A stretch of 64,000 nt of DNA from the NCBI RefSeq assembly GCF_024138125.1, contig NZ_CP099993.1, positions 992,001-1,056,000 on the forward strand, in the 5' to 3' direction. Positions within the stretch are counted from its first letter, which is position 1. Each line of letters starts with the position of its first letter. Source of the DNA: Halorussus salilacus. Its GTDB lineage: Archaea; Halobacteriota; Halobacteria; Halobacteriales; Haladaptataceae. This document shows, piece after piece, positions 18,126 through 25,766 of the stretch. A program made the position numbers and the translations under genes. The notes beneath the pieces are model-generated. The model was given only the letters and a program-made list of their open reading frames with translations, had not been told where the DNA came from and ran no database searches.

Positions 18126-18207
18126 CCCCCCGAGAAGTGTGGGAGGGCTTTACACGGGCGATAGCGGGCGTGTGAACCCGTTCCACGCATCTAGTGACCA
18201 CAACAGT

Positions 18208-18217
18208 TATATATCCG
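18208..18217 (+). promoter_or_regulatory. TATA box for the coiled-coil gene
   Basis: TTATATATCC is a strong haloarchaeal TATA-like element. With the usual 25-27 nt spacing, transcription would begin near 18238, at the foot of the first of three leader hairpins and about 148 nt before the start codon at 18386. Confidence 0.6.
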
Positions 18218-18239
18218 CGGCGAATATTTGCAGGTACCA

Positions 18240-18340
18240 GAACGCCACAGGCGTTCGGCGGGCATCGTGCGACAAATGACAAGGACTATTGTCACAGAAC
18301 GATTGCGAGTCGCCGACAGCGAGCGCTGTCGGCGACTCGC
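18240..18340 (+). promoter_or_regulatory. Leader with three perfect hairpins
   Basis: Hairpin 1 is GAACGCC-aca-GGCGTTC (18240-18256). Hairpin 2 is TGACAA-ggacta-TTGTCA (18277-18294). Hairpin 3 is a perfect 16-bp stem, GCGAGTCGCCGACAGC with loop GAGC (18305-18340). All fall within the predicted 5' leader of the coiled-coil gene. This may be a regulatory leader or a separate small RNA that ends at hairpin 3. Confidence 0.5.
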
Positions 18341-18385
18341 CTCACCGGACGCCGTGGCGGGCATGGAATCGAGGTTTAACTACGC

Positions 18386-19249
18386 ATGGTAAGTGTAACA
18401 GAAGAGGAACTCCAGAACAAGTCGAAAGGCGAACTAATCAAGCTCGCGGGTCAGCTCCGAGACCGACGCAACGAACTCAACCAGAAGGCGAGCACCCGCG
18501 CGTCCAAGCGCGACGACCTGAACGCCAAGACCCGAGAGAAGGTCGACGAGGCCCAGGAACACCGCGAGAAGCGCGACGAGCTCAACGAGCAGGTCCAGGA
18601 ACACAAGGAGAAGCGCAACGAGCTCAACGCGAAGGCAAACGAGCTGTTCGACGAGGTCGAGCAGAAGAAGTCCGACCTCGAACTCGGCGAGGGCAAGGAC
18701 CTCGAAGAGCTCGAGAGCGAGATCGAGGACCTCGAATTCAAACAGCAGACCGAGGTCCTCTCGACCGAGGAGGAGCGCGAACTCATCGAGAAGATCGAGG
18801 GCAAGCGCGAGGAGTACCAGCAGCGCAAGGAGAAGCTCGAGGGCACCGAGGACCTCGACGAGCTCGTCGAGGAGGCAGAAGAGGTCCGCGCCGAGGCCTC
18901 GCGCCACCACGAGAAGGTGACCGAGCTCGCCGACAAGGCCCAGGAACACCACAACCAGATGATCGAGGCCTACCGGGAGGCCGACGACATCCGCGACGAG
19001 GCCGACGAGATGCACGAGAGCTTCGTCGAGGCCCAGGAGGCGGCCGACCAGCACCACGAGGACTTCGTCCGCGTCCAGAAGCGCCTGCGCGAACTCGACA
19101 AGAAGGAGGAGAAAGAGCGCAAGTCCGAGAAGGAGAAGGAGCGCGAAGAGGCCAAGGAGGAGGCCGAGGAGATCTACCAGCAGTTCAAGGAGGGCGAGAC
19201 CCTCGACACCGAGGACCTCATGAAGCTCCAGAAGACGGGCCTGCTGTAA
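18386..19249 (+). CDS. Long coiled-coil protein (COG1340-like)
   Basis: A 287-aa, highly charged protein that is predicted coiled coil over most of its length (heptad-like ELNQKASTRASKRDDLNAK onward; Glu, Lys and Asp dominate). Similar archaeal proteins are annotated as coiled-coil proteins of COG1340 with unknown function, perhaps involved in scaffolding or chromosome or cell organisation. ATG 18386 is the only start near the coiled-coil onset. The unusually long, hairpin-rich leader suggests post-transcriptional control. Confidence 0.8.
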   Translation: MVSVTEEELQNKSKGELIKLAGQLRDRRNELNQKASTRASKRDDLNAKTREKVDEAQEHREKRDELNEQVQEHKEKRNELNAKANELFDEVEQKKSDLELGEGKDLEELESEIEDLEFKQQTEVLSTEEERELIEKIEGKREEYQQRKEKLEGTEDLDELVEEAEEVRAEASRHHEKVTELADKAQEHHNQMIEAYREADDIRDEADEMHESFVEAQEAADQHHEDFVRVQKRLRELDKKEEKERKSEKEKEREEAKEEAEEIYQQFKEGETLDTEDLMKLQKTGLL

Positions 19250-19414
19250 TCGGTCTGCGACACTGCGGCTGACTGCAATCTACCGACGTATTCTTCGGGA
19301 GTTCACGAGTAGCGCGTAGCCCGGCGTCCCCGGGCCGTCACGCCCCGGGTCGCTGGCGACGCCGAGCCAAGGCTTAACCCCCACGCGGCCACAGTCGCTG
19401 GTATGCAGGTCATC

Positions 19415-19421
19415 GAGGTGA
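19415..19421 (+). promoter_or_regulatory. Shine-Dalgarno deciding the GTG start of sppA
   Basis: GAGGTGA lies 6 nt upstream of GTG 19428 and matches the 3' end of archaeal 16S rRNA. It is one of only two clear ribosome-binding sites noticed at gene starts here, the other being at topA. Confidence 0.65.
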
Positions 19422-19427
19422 GACGCG

Positions 19428-20444
19428 GTGGCGGATAGCTCGGCGGCGAAACGCGCGGTCGTCGTCCTCGTCGGCGTCGCGGTCGCGCTCGGGGTCGCTT
19501 GGCCCCTCTTCGTGGAGGTGCCGGGCGGGAACCTCGCGACCCTGCTCGGCATCGTGCTGGCGCTTCTCGCGGCGGTCGCGGGGGCGCGAATCGCGAGTCG
19601 AGTCGCGGCGAGTCGGTTCGCCGACTACGACGTCGCCGAGGTGGCCGTCGAGGGGCCGATCACCCGCGACGGCGGGGGCGGTCGGCTCCCGACGACGCCC
19701 GGCGGCGCGTCGGCCGACGACATCGTCGAGCAGATCGACCGCGCCGACGAGGACCCCGCCGCCGAGGCCCTCCTGCTGAAGCTCAACACGCCGGGCGGAC
19801 AGGTCGTTCCGAGCGACGACATCCGGGTCGCGGCCGAGCGCTTCGACGGCCCGACCGTCGCCTACGCGACCGACGTGTGCGCAAGCGGCGGCTACTGGAT
19901 CGCCAGCGGCTGTGACGCTATCTTCGCCCGCGACGGGAGCATCGTCGGGTCCATCGGCGTCATCGGTTCGCGGGTCAACGCCGCCGAACTCGCCGACAAG
20001 GTCGGTCTGGAGTACGAGCGGCTGGCGGCTGGCGAGTACAAGGACGCTGGCGCGCCGTTCAAGGAGATGTCCGAGAGCGAGCGCGAGTACCTCCAGGGCA
20101 TCATCGACGGCTACTACGAGGAGTTCGTCGAGCGCGTGACCGACGGCCGGGAACTCGACGACGAACAGGTCCGGGACACCGAGGCCAGGGTCTACCTCGG
20201 CGGGGACGCGCTGAGCATCGGACTGGTGGACGAACTGGGGACCCGGCGGGACGTGAAAGAGCGCCTCGCCGCGGAACTCGGTGAAGACGAGGTTGAGGTC
20301 CGGGAGTTCGAACCCGAGCGCGCGCTGATGGAGCGATTCCGGCGCGGGTCGGCGACGCTGGCCTACTCGTTCGGCGCGGGCGTCGCCAGCGCGTTCGCGG
20401 GCGACGACGGCGGCGTCGAGGGCGTCGAGTTCGAACTGCGGTGA
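19428..20444 (+). CDS. sppA: Signal peptide peptidase SppA
   Basis: A 338-aa S49 family serine protease that degrades cleaved signal peptides in the membrane. Two N-terminal hydrophobic helices cover about residues 9-55. The catalytic Ser lies in VCASGGYWIAS (about residue 152) and the catalytic Lys in GEYKDAGAPFKEM (about residue 205), in the usual SppA order. Start GTG 19428 is supported by a Shine-Dalgarno sequence at 19415-19421. A short ORF (19403-19438) overlaps the start. Confidence 0.9.
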   Translation: MADSSAAKRAVVVLVGVAVALGVAWPLFVEVPGGNLATLLGIVLALLAAVAGARIASRVAASRFADYDVAEVAVEGPITRDGGGGRLPTTPGGASADDIVEQIDRADEDPAAEALLLKLNTPGGQVVPSDDIRVAAERFDGPTVAYATDVCASGGYWIASGCDAIFARDGSIVGSIGVIGSRVNAAELADKVGLEYERLAAGEYKDAGAPFKEMSESEREYLQGIIDGYYEEFVERVTDGRELDDEQVRDTEARVYLGGDALSIGLVDELGTRRDVKERLAAELGEDEVEVREFEPERALMERFRRGSATLAYSFGAGVASAFAGDDGGVEGVEFELR

Positions 20445-20502
20445 CCCCGAGCGGTACCCCCCACTCCGGGCACGGACCGGCGGTCGGCCGCGGCGGTCGC
20501 GG

Positions 20503-20527
20503 GGGTCGAACGCGGCGCGTTCGACCC
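20503..20527. terminator. Hairpin between convergent sppA and DUF7123 genes
   Basis: GGGTCGAACG and its complement CGTTCGACCC pair across a CGGCG loop; flanking CGCG and CGCG can lengthen the stem. It lies 59 bp after sppA and 11 bp before the DUF7123 stop. A transcription-end role is inferred from position. Confidence 0.5.
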
Positions 20528-20537
20528 TCGCGGGGCC

Positions 20538-20777
20538 TCAGACCGTGACCTTCCACGTCGTCGAAGAGGAGTAGCCCCACTTCTCGACGTCGACGTCGAA
20601 GTTCCCCTCGGCGATGGCGGTCATGTTCGCGCCGACCTCCTTGGCGGTCAGGCCGAGTTCGTCGCCGATGAGCCGGGACTTGAAGTAGGTCTTCATCCGG
20701 CCGTTCTCGCGGAGGTACTGGAGGATGCGCTGTTGTTTGTCGGTGAGGGTGGTCGTGCCAGCGGCGGTCGTGCTCAT
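20538..20777 (-). CDS. DUF7123 family HTH-like protein
   Basis: A 79-aa protein with a winged-helix-like core (LTDKQQRILQYLRENGRMKTY, then LIGDELGLTAKEVGANM). It resembles the small haloarchaeal DUF7123 family, abundant and of unknown function, probably DNA-binding. Start ATG 20777. Confidence 0.8.
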   Translation of the reverse strand: MSTTAAGTTTLTDKQQRILQYLRENGRMKTYFKSRLIGDELGLTAKEVGANMTAIAEGNFDVDVEKWGYSSSTTWKVTV

Positions 20778-21004
20778 GACTACTTCGGCCTACGACGGAA
20801 GCCGCCTTAGGGGATTTGGTACGCGTAGTTAACGCTCCGCCCTCTTGCGTTTTCGAGCGTATTTGGGTTGAACTAAACCACCCCGTGAGGGGGTGTTGGT
20901 ACGGCTGGTTAACTCCGGATTTCGGTCGGCGGAACGGACGGGACCGGGCCGACCGTCGGGGCGAACCGACCGGGGGGACCACCGACCGGAACCGACCGGG
21001 CCGA

Positions 21005-21067
21005 CGGTAACGACTCGTCGACAGCCGGTAACGACTCGTGGACGGTCGGTAACGGGTGGTCGGCAGT
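21005..21067 (+). repeat. Three 21-bp tandem repeats upstream of aglD
   Basis: Units at 21005-21025, 21026-21046 and 21047-21067 each begin CGGTAACG. The first two share CGGTAACGACTCGT and the third is more diverged. A 21-bp period equals two DNA turns, so the same face of DNA would be presented to a protein. Confidence 0.75.
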
Positions 21068-21208
21068 CGGCGTCCGAACCGCCGGGGTACCGTAACGCGG
21101 GCGTACGTCGAACGACGCGGCCGAACCGCTCGCTATCGGTCGAATTTCCCGTAGACGGCGGAACAGGCCGGGCCTAGCCCGTCGACTCGTCCGGAACGGA
21201 GCAGAAGG

Positions 21209-21232
21209 TACTTACCCGGCCGGACTGTCCGG
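21209..21232 (+). promoter_or_regulatory. aglD core promoter with small palindrome
   Basis: TACTTACCC (centre about 21212) is about 28 nt before ATG 21240, consistent with a leaderless transcript. CCGGA-ctg-TCCGG (21220-21232) lies between the TATA-like box and the start and could be an operator. Confidence 0.45.
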
Positions 21233-21239
21233 TTCGATA

Positions 21240-23084
21240 ATGAGCGGTCGCGCAGTCGAGGTGAGCGTCGTCCTCCCGGCCTACAACGAGGAGGCGACCA
21301 TCGAGCACACGGTCGAGACGACGCTCGCCACATTAGAGACGTTCCTCCCCGCAGACGCCTTCGAGGTCATCGTCGCCGAGGACGGGTGCGACGACCGCAC
21401 GCCCGAGATCGCCGACCAGATGGCCGAGGCTGACCCGCGGGTCCGGCACTTCCACAGCGACGAGCGACTCGGTCGCGGCGGCGCGCTGAACCGCGCGTTC
21501 GAGGCGGCCGACGGCGAGACCCTGGTGTACTTCGACACCGACCTCGCCACCGACATGGGCCACCTCGAAGAACTGGTCGAGAGCGTCCGGTCGGGCGAGT
21601 ACGACTTCGCCACCGGATCGCGCTGGATGCCCGGCGAGAAGGCAGACCGCCCGGCCAAGCGGGACCTCGCGAGCAGGGGGTTCAACGGCCTGACCCGGAC
21701 TTTCCTCCGGTCTGACCTCCGGGACCACCAGTGCGGATTCAAGGCGTTCGACCGGGCCGCGCTGTTCGACGTGCTCGACGACGTGGAGGACGAACACTGG
21801 TTCTGGGACACCGAGGTCCTCGTGCGCGCCCAGCGGCGGGGGTACGACGTGAAGGAGTTCGCGGTCGACTGGGAGCCGAAGGGCGACACCAAGGTCGACC
21901 TCGTCCGTGACGTGTTCGGGATGGGGAGCCAGATATTCCGTTGCTGGTGGGAGTTCTCGGTCCAGCCCCGCATCACCCGCCGGGTGTCCATCACCGCGGG
22001 CGTCCTCATGACGCTGGTCGCGATACTGCTGATGGGCCAGTACCTCCCGCTCGAACGGGTGCTCGAACACATGCGGGCGGCCGACCCCGCGCTGGTCGCG
22101 CTCTCGGCGCTGGTGTACGCCGTCTCGTGGCCCCTCCGGGGTCGTCGGTACAAGGACATCCTCGAAGAACTCGACTACACCGAGACCACGGGCTTCCTGA
22201 CCGGGGCCATCTTCATCAGCCAGACGGGGAATCTCGTGTTCCCGGCGCGGGCGGGCGACGCGGTCCGGGCGTACGTCGTGAAGGCCCGCCGGTCGATTCC
22301 CTACCCCACGGGCTTCGCGTCGCTGGCGGTCGAGCGCGTGTTCGACCTGCTGACCATCACCGTGCTCGCGGGCGCGGTCCTCATCGGCCTCGCGCTCACG
22401 GGCGTCACCTCGGTCGAGGGCCTCCAGTCGACCGTGCTCGGGGCGGGCGGCCCCGACAGCGAGGTCGGCGACAGCGGCCAGACCGCCATCTACGTCGCTT
22501 TCGGGGTCGGTCTCGCGGCCATCCTCGCGGTCGCGGTCATCGTCGCCAGCGCCCGCTCGGACCGCAACCTCGTCCGGACGGTCGTCTCGCGCGCCAGCAA
22601 CGACTCCTACGCCGACTACGTCGCGGGCGTCGTCGAGCGGTTCACCGGCGACGTCCAGACGGTCGCGGGCGACCGGCGCGCGTTCGCCACGGTCGGGGTC
22701 TCCAGCCTCGCCATCTGGACGCTCGACGTGATAACCGCACTGCTCGTGCTGGCGGCGTTCGACGTGTCGCTCCCGCTCGCCACCCTCGTCGCAGTCGGCT
22801 TCTTCGCGGTCAGCGTCGGCAACCTCGCGAAGGTCCTGCCGCTGTCGCCCGGTGGCATCGGCCTCTACGAGGGCGCGTTCACCCTGCTGGTCGCGGGGCT
22901 GACCCCCATCGGCGCGAGCGTGGCCTTCGCGGCCTCCATCGTCGACCACGCGGTCAAGAACGTCGTCACCCTCGTCGGCGGCGTGGTCTCGATGCTCGTG
23001 CTGAACGTCTCGCTGACCGAGGCGGTCGAGCAGAGCAAGGACGTGCAGGTCGAGGCCGACCCCGCGGAACCGACCGACGACTGA
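21240..23084 (+). CDS. aglD: AglD-like dolichol-phosphate glycosyltransferase with flippase-like domain
   Basis: A 614-aa two-domain membrane protein. Residues about 8-230 form a GT2 glycosyltransferase (VVLPAYNEEATIEHTVE, EDGCDDRT, the DxD in YFDTDLATD, HQCGFKAFDR). Residues about 245-600 form an LPG-synthase-type multi-helix domain (SWPLRGRRYKDIL, FPARAGDAVRAY, LPLSPGGIGLYEGAF). The same two-domain layout occurs in Haloferax AglD, which charges dolichol phosphate with the final mannose of the S-layer N-glycan. The substrate here is inferred from that layout. No other agl genes are near. Confidence 0.85.
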   Translation: MSGRAVEVSVVLPAYNEEATIEHTVETTLATLETFLPADAFEVIVAEDGCDDRTPEIADQMAEADPRVRHFHSDERLGRGGALNRAFEAADGETLVYFDTDLATDMGHLEELVESVRSGEYDFATGSRWMPGEKADRPAKRDLASRGFNGLTRTFLRSDLRDHQCGFKAFDRAALFDVLDDVEDEHWFWDTEVLVRAQRRGYDVKEFAVDWEPKGDTKVDLVRDVFGMGSQIFRCWWEFSVQPRITRRVSITAGVLMTLVAILLMGQYLPLERVLEHMRAADPALVALSALVYAVSWPLRGRRYKDILEELDYTETTGFLTGAIFISQTGNLVFPARAGDAVRAYVVKARRSIPYPTGFASLAVERVFDLLTITVLAGAVLIGLALTGVTSVEGLQSTVLGAGGPDSEVGDSGQTAIYVAFGVGLAAILAVAVIVASARSDRNLVRTVVSRASNDSYADYVAGVVERFTGDVQTVAGDRRAFATVGVSSLAIWTLDVITALLVLAAFDVSLPLATLVAVGFFAVSVGNLAKVLPLSPGGIGLYEGAFTLLVAGLTPIGASVAFAASIVDHAVKNVVTLVGGVVSMLVLNVSLTEAVEQSKDVQVEADPAEPTDD

Positions 23085-23190
23085 GGACGAGAACCGGATT
23101 TCTCGGCGTCTTCGAGGGACGTTTCGGTGTCGTCGAGGAACGAGCAGTTACGCGAGTCTTCACCGGGTTACGCGAGTCTTCACCGACCAC

Positions 23191-23351
23191 GCGGCGCGTG
23201 CTGGCGCGACCTTGCTGTTTGAGGTCGCGCCAAGCGCGCGAGGGATGAGCATCGGAGGGAGCGAAGCGACCGAGAAGCGCAGTCGGTTGGGGAGGACCGT
23301 GGCTCGCGGTGGCGGTGCGGTCCTCATCGGTACCGGGAGTAGCTAGCTTCG
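23191..23351 (+). repeat. Dispersed repeat, copy A
   Basis: About 160 bp. It contains GGCGCG-GCTGGCGCG, then a perfect 11-bp hairpin TGGCGCGACCT / AGGTCGCGCCA (23202-23212 and 23222-23232), CGCGCGAGGGATGAG, CGCAGTCGGTTGGGGAGG, GGCGGTGCGGT, and CATCGGTACCGGGAGTAGCT. Reverse-complemented, the same ordered blocks occur at 63463-63650. It is non-coding, with no terminal inverted repeats or transposase. Confidence 0.8.
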
Positions 23352-23556
23352 CACGGAATTACCGTGACTCGCCGACCACGGTCGCCTCCACGGCGGGTAC
23401 CGGGAGTAGCTAGCTTCGCACGGAATTACCGTGACTCGCCGACCACGGTCGCCTCCACGGCGGGTACCGGGAGTAGCTAGCTTCGCACGGAATTACCGTG
23501 ACTCGCCGACCGCGGTCGCCTCCACGGCGGGTACCGGGAGTAGCTAGCTTCGCACG
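23330..23556 (+). repeat. 67-bp tandem array, three units plus a partial fourth
   Basis: Units start at 23330, 23397, 23464 and 23531 with GTACCGGGAGTAGCTAGC. The first two appear identical and the third differs by about one base (GACCGCGG for GACCACGG). Each contains the palindrome AGCTAGCT and a small hairpin CACGG-aatta-CCGTG. The fourth is cut after about 26 bp and fades into a degenerate repeat. There are no spacers between units, so it is not a CRISPR. Confidence 0.9.
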
Positions 23557-23641
23557 AGAGTAGTTACCTCCGCACGAGAGTATCTGGCCCGAACGTCACA
23601 CGGAACCCGCTAACTCGAAGTCGCAGAACGGCAGAACAGCG

Positions 23642-24205
23642 TCACTCGTACAACTCGGTCACGAACGGCCCGAGCGCACCCGCGAGCGCCGATTCCAGCG
23701 CCCCCTCGCGGTCGATGACGCCCGCGGTCAGCGCGCCCGCCGCGCCCTGCTTTTTCGCCACGTCGTCCATGTCCAGCACGTCGTCCATCACCGGCCCGAG
23801 TTCCTCGCCCTCCCGAATCCTCTCGGCGACGGATTCCGGAAGTCGCAGTTGGGGACCGCCCCCGAGACCCGTTCGCTCGCCGTCGGCCACCGCGGCCCAC
23901 ATCACGAGGAACAGCCCATCTGCGCCCTCGACCTCGGCGACGCCGCCCTCCAGACCGACGCCGAGGTCGTACTCGCCCGCGTCGAGGACGTTCTCGGCGC
24001 GGTTCCGTGCGCCCGTGACCGTCTCGCGCTCGCCGAACGGCTGTTCGCTCACGCCCGACTCGACCGCGATGGATTCGACCGCGACCGACTCGACCGCGAC
24101 CGACTCGACCGCGACCGAGTCGGCGGCGCTCGCGGGGACGCCCGCGAGCGCCGCCTCGGTCGCGTCCCGTTTGACCGGGTTCGTGCTACCGACGCCGATT
24201 CGCAT
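23642..24205 (-). CDS. Inosine/xanthosine triphosphatase (DUF84 family)
   Basis: A 187-aa NTPase of the DUF84/YjjX type that would hydrolyse ITP/XTP to keep non-canonical purines out of nucleic acids. It starts MRIGVGSTNPVKRDATEAAL, and has SGVSEQPFGERET, GVGLEGGVAEVEG and AKKQGAAGALTAGVIDRE, all family patterns. ATG 24205 begins the conserved domain; 20 more upstream codons are open but unsupported. It contains an in-frame 15-bp repeat encoding VAVES/IAVES units at 24060-24120. Confidence 0.88.
   Translation of the reverse strand: MRIGVGSTNPVKRDATEAALAGVPASAADSVAVESVAVESVAVESIAVESGVSEQPFGERETVTGARNRAENVLDAGEYDLGVGLEGGVAEVEGADGLFLVMWAAVADGERTGLGGGPQLRLPESVAERIREGEELGPVMDDVLDMDDVAKKQGAAGALTAGVIDREGALESALAGALGPFVTELYE
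24060..24120 (-). repeat. In-frame 15-bp repeats coding for xAVES
   Basis: Four consecutive 5-residue units (VAVES, VAVES, VAVES, IAVES) are coded by near-identical 15-bp repeats based on GACCGCGACCGACTC. They lie in a surface strand/loop region before SGVSEQP. Confidence 0.85.
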
Positions 24206-24293
24206 GGGCGTAGAGTGGTCTCGGGGTGACTTGGGGATTGCGTTCCCCGAGTCGTTCCGTGTCACTTATCACATCGAGCTGATAGCCACTGGT

Positions 24294-24791
24294 ATGGAAG
24301 CGGGGACCGCGTTCGCGCTTGCTCTCACCGGCGCGACGGGACTCGGTTTCGTCGTCGTCGCCGCGCTGTCGCTACGCCCCGAGAGCCGGTTCCGCCGGTG
24401 GTACGGCATCGACCCCGGAGACGACGCTGGGGCAAGAACGAACGCGCTCGTCGTCGGGGCGAGCGGGGTCGGGCTCTGGGCGCTCGCCGCCGCAGTCGTT
24501 CTCGGAGTCTCCGAGCGCGTCGTCGGGGCCGGTTCGGTCCTCGTCGGTGGCGCACTCTGCGTCGCTCTCGGCTGGCTCATCCGGTATCGCGACCGCCGTG
24601 AGTTGCTCACGACGCCCGACGTTGACCGCGAGACGGCCGAGCAGTTAGGCGCGTCGGTCATCGTCTGCGGGCTCCTCGTGTTCCCGTTGGCTCCCGCGGT
24701 CTGGTTCGGGGTCGGCGAAGCCGTCGTCGCTGGCCTCGGACTCGGTGGAGCCCTCCTCAGCGTGTTGGTCATCGCGTGGGGCTACCGGTAG
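24294..24791 (+). CDS. Small membrane protein, five helices
   Basis: A 165-aa unknown membrane protein with five hydrophobic helices (FALALTGATGLGFVVVAAL at the start, LGGALLSVLVIAWGYR at the end) and a charged loop after the first (RPESRFRRWYGIDPG). Start ATG 24294; the frame extends upstream only antisense to the NTPase gene. It is divergent from that gene. Confidence 0.65.
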   Translation: MEAGTAFALALTGATGLGFVVVAALSLRPESRFRRWYGIDPGDDAGARTNALVVGASGVGLWALAAAVVLGVSERVVGAGSVLVGGALCVALGWLIRYRDRRELLTTPDVDRETAEQLGASVIVCGLLVFPLAPAVWFGVGEAVVAGLGLGGALLSVLVIAWGYR

Positions 24792-24829
24792 GTCGCGGGG
24801 GATCAGCCCGGTTCGGCCAACTCCGTCGC

Positions 24830-25621
24830 TCAGGAGGAGACGGCGTCGGGGTGGAGTTCCGCCGCCAGCGTCTCGATGCCCTCGACGAGTCGCGGGCTGG
24901 GCTGGTTCAGAAGCGAGTCGTCCACGACGTGGACGTTGCCGCGCTCGACCGCCGGGAGGTCCCAGCCTCGCTCGGCGACCGCGCCGGGGTCGGCGCGGTC
25001 GCCGTGGCCGCAGACGTGGAGGACGACGTGGTCGGGTCCGGCGGTCTCGACCCGACCCCGCGAGACCTCCCGCGAGCGCTCGCCGGGTGAGACGAAGGGG
25101 TAGCGCCCGCCCGCGGTCTCGACCGCCTCGGGCACCCAGTTGCCCGCGGCCATCGGCGGGTCGGACCACTCCTCGCAGTAGACCACCGGCCTGTCGCGGT
25201 CGGCGACGAGCGAGCGAACTCGGTCGAGTCGGCTCCGGGCGCGCCACGCGAGGTCGTGGCCCGCCTTCGGGAGTCCGACCGCCGCGCCGAGTTCGGCGAA
25301 CGACTCGACCACCTCGCCGAGGGTCGAGGGCGCGACGTGGAACACCTCGTGGCCGCGCTCGCGGAGGTCGGCGGCGAGGTCGGCCTGAAGGTCGTCGGCG
25401 GTCAGGACGAGGTCGGGGTCGCGGTCGGCGACCGCGTCGTAGTCGGGGTTCAGCCATCCCCCGACCGCCGGGGCGTCGGTCTCGCAGTGGTGGGTCGCGC
25501 CGACGAGGCGGTCGAGACCGCCCAGTTCGCGGAGGGTCTCGGTCGCGCTCGGGGCCAGCGAGACGATTCGCTCGGGGTCGGTCGCCGACCGACCCTCCCG
25601 TCCGTGGGGGTTCGCGTCCAT
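24830..25621 (-). CDS. BtuF-like cobalamin/siderophore-binding protein
   Basis: A 263-aa type III periplasmic-binding-protein fold: IVSLAPSATETLRELGGLDRL at the N-terminus, RDPDLVLTADDLQ in the middle, and NQPSPRLVEGIETLAAELHP at the end. The family binds cobalamin or Fe-siderophores for ABC import. No signal peptide, lipobox or permease genes are seen, so a cytoplasmic role or a later-lost signal is possible. It could be one of the cytoplasmic cobalamin-binding homologues found in haloarchaea. Confidence 0.78.
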   Translation of the reverse strand: MDANPHGREGRSATDPERIVSLAPSATETLRELGGLDRLVGATHHCETDAPAVGGWLNPDYDAVADRDPDLVLTADDLQADLAADLRERGHEVFHVAPSTLGEVVESFAELGAAVGLPKAGHDLAWRARSRLDRVRSLVADRDRPVVYCEEWSDPPMAAGNWVPEAVETAGGRYPFVSPGERSREVSRGRVETAGPDHVVLHVCGHGDRADPGAVAERGWDLPAVERGNVHVVDDSLLNQPSPRLVEGIETLAAELHPDAVSS

Positions 25622-25766
25622 CGGCCGCCACTCGGCGGGCGAGGGGGTTAAATCGCCCGGCTCCCGGGCTCACCCATCGAAACGGGGCTTAAAATTTTCC
25701 CTCACCCGAAGTGCGACGCCGGTTCTGACGGGTGTGGTAGCCGTTCACGAGAACCAGCAACGTAGA

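Larger units (their letters stand above)
20778..21239. other. Intergenic region with repeats upstream of aglD
   Basis: No supportable gene. It contains two similar blocks, GGTACGCGTAGTTAACGCTCCG (20818-20839, read here as two parts GGTACG...GTTAAC) and a related GGTACG...GTTAACTCCG at 20898-20917, 80 bp apart, plus three 21-bp repeats (21005-21067). An imperfect inverted repeat with CCCC-gtga-GGGG lies at about 20875-20900. Confidence 0.6.
23085..23641. other. Repeat-rich intergenic region
   Basis: No gene is seen in 557 bp. It holds a 20-bp-period duplication of GTTACGCGAGTCTTCACCG (23147-23165 and 23167-23185), a dispersed repeat unit (23191-23351), and a 67-bp tandem array (23330-23556). 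Confidence 0.8.

Noticed and set aside
20893-21177. 94-aa plus-strand ORF upstream of aglD
   Set aside because: Encoded by tandem repeats and GC-rich low-complexity sequence; no protein-like features.
23330-23556. CRISPR array
   Set aside because: The 67-bp units are directly adjacent without unique spacers and no cas genes are near.
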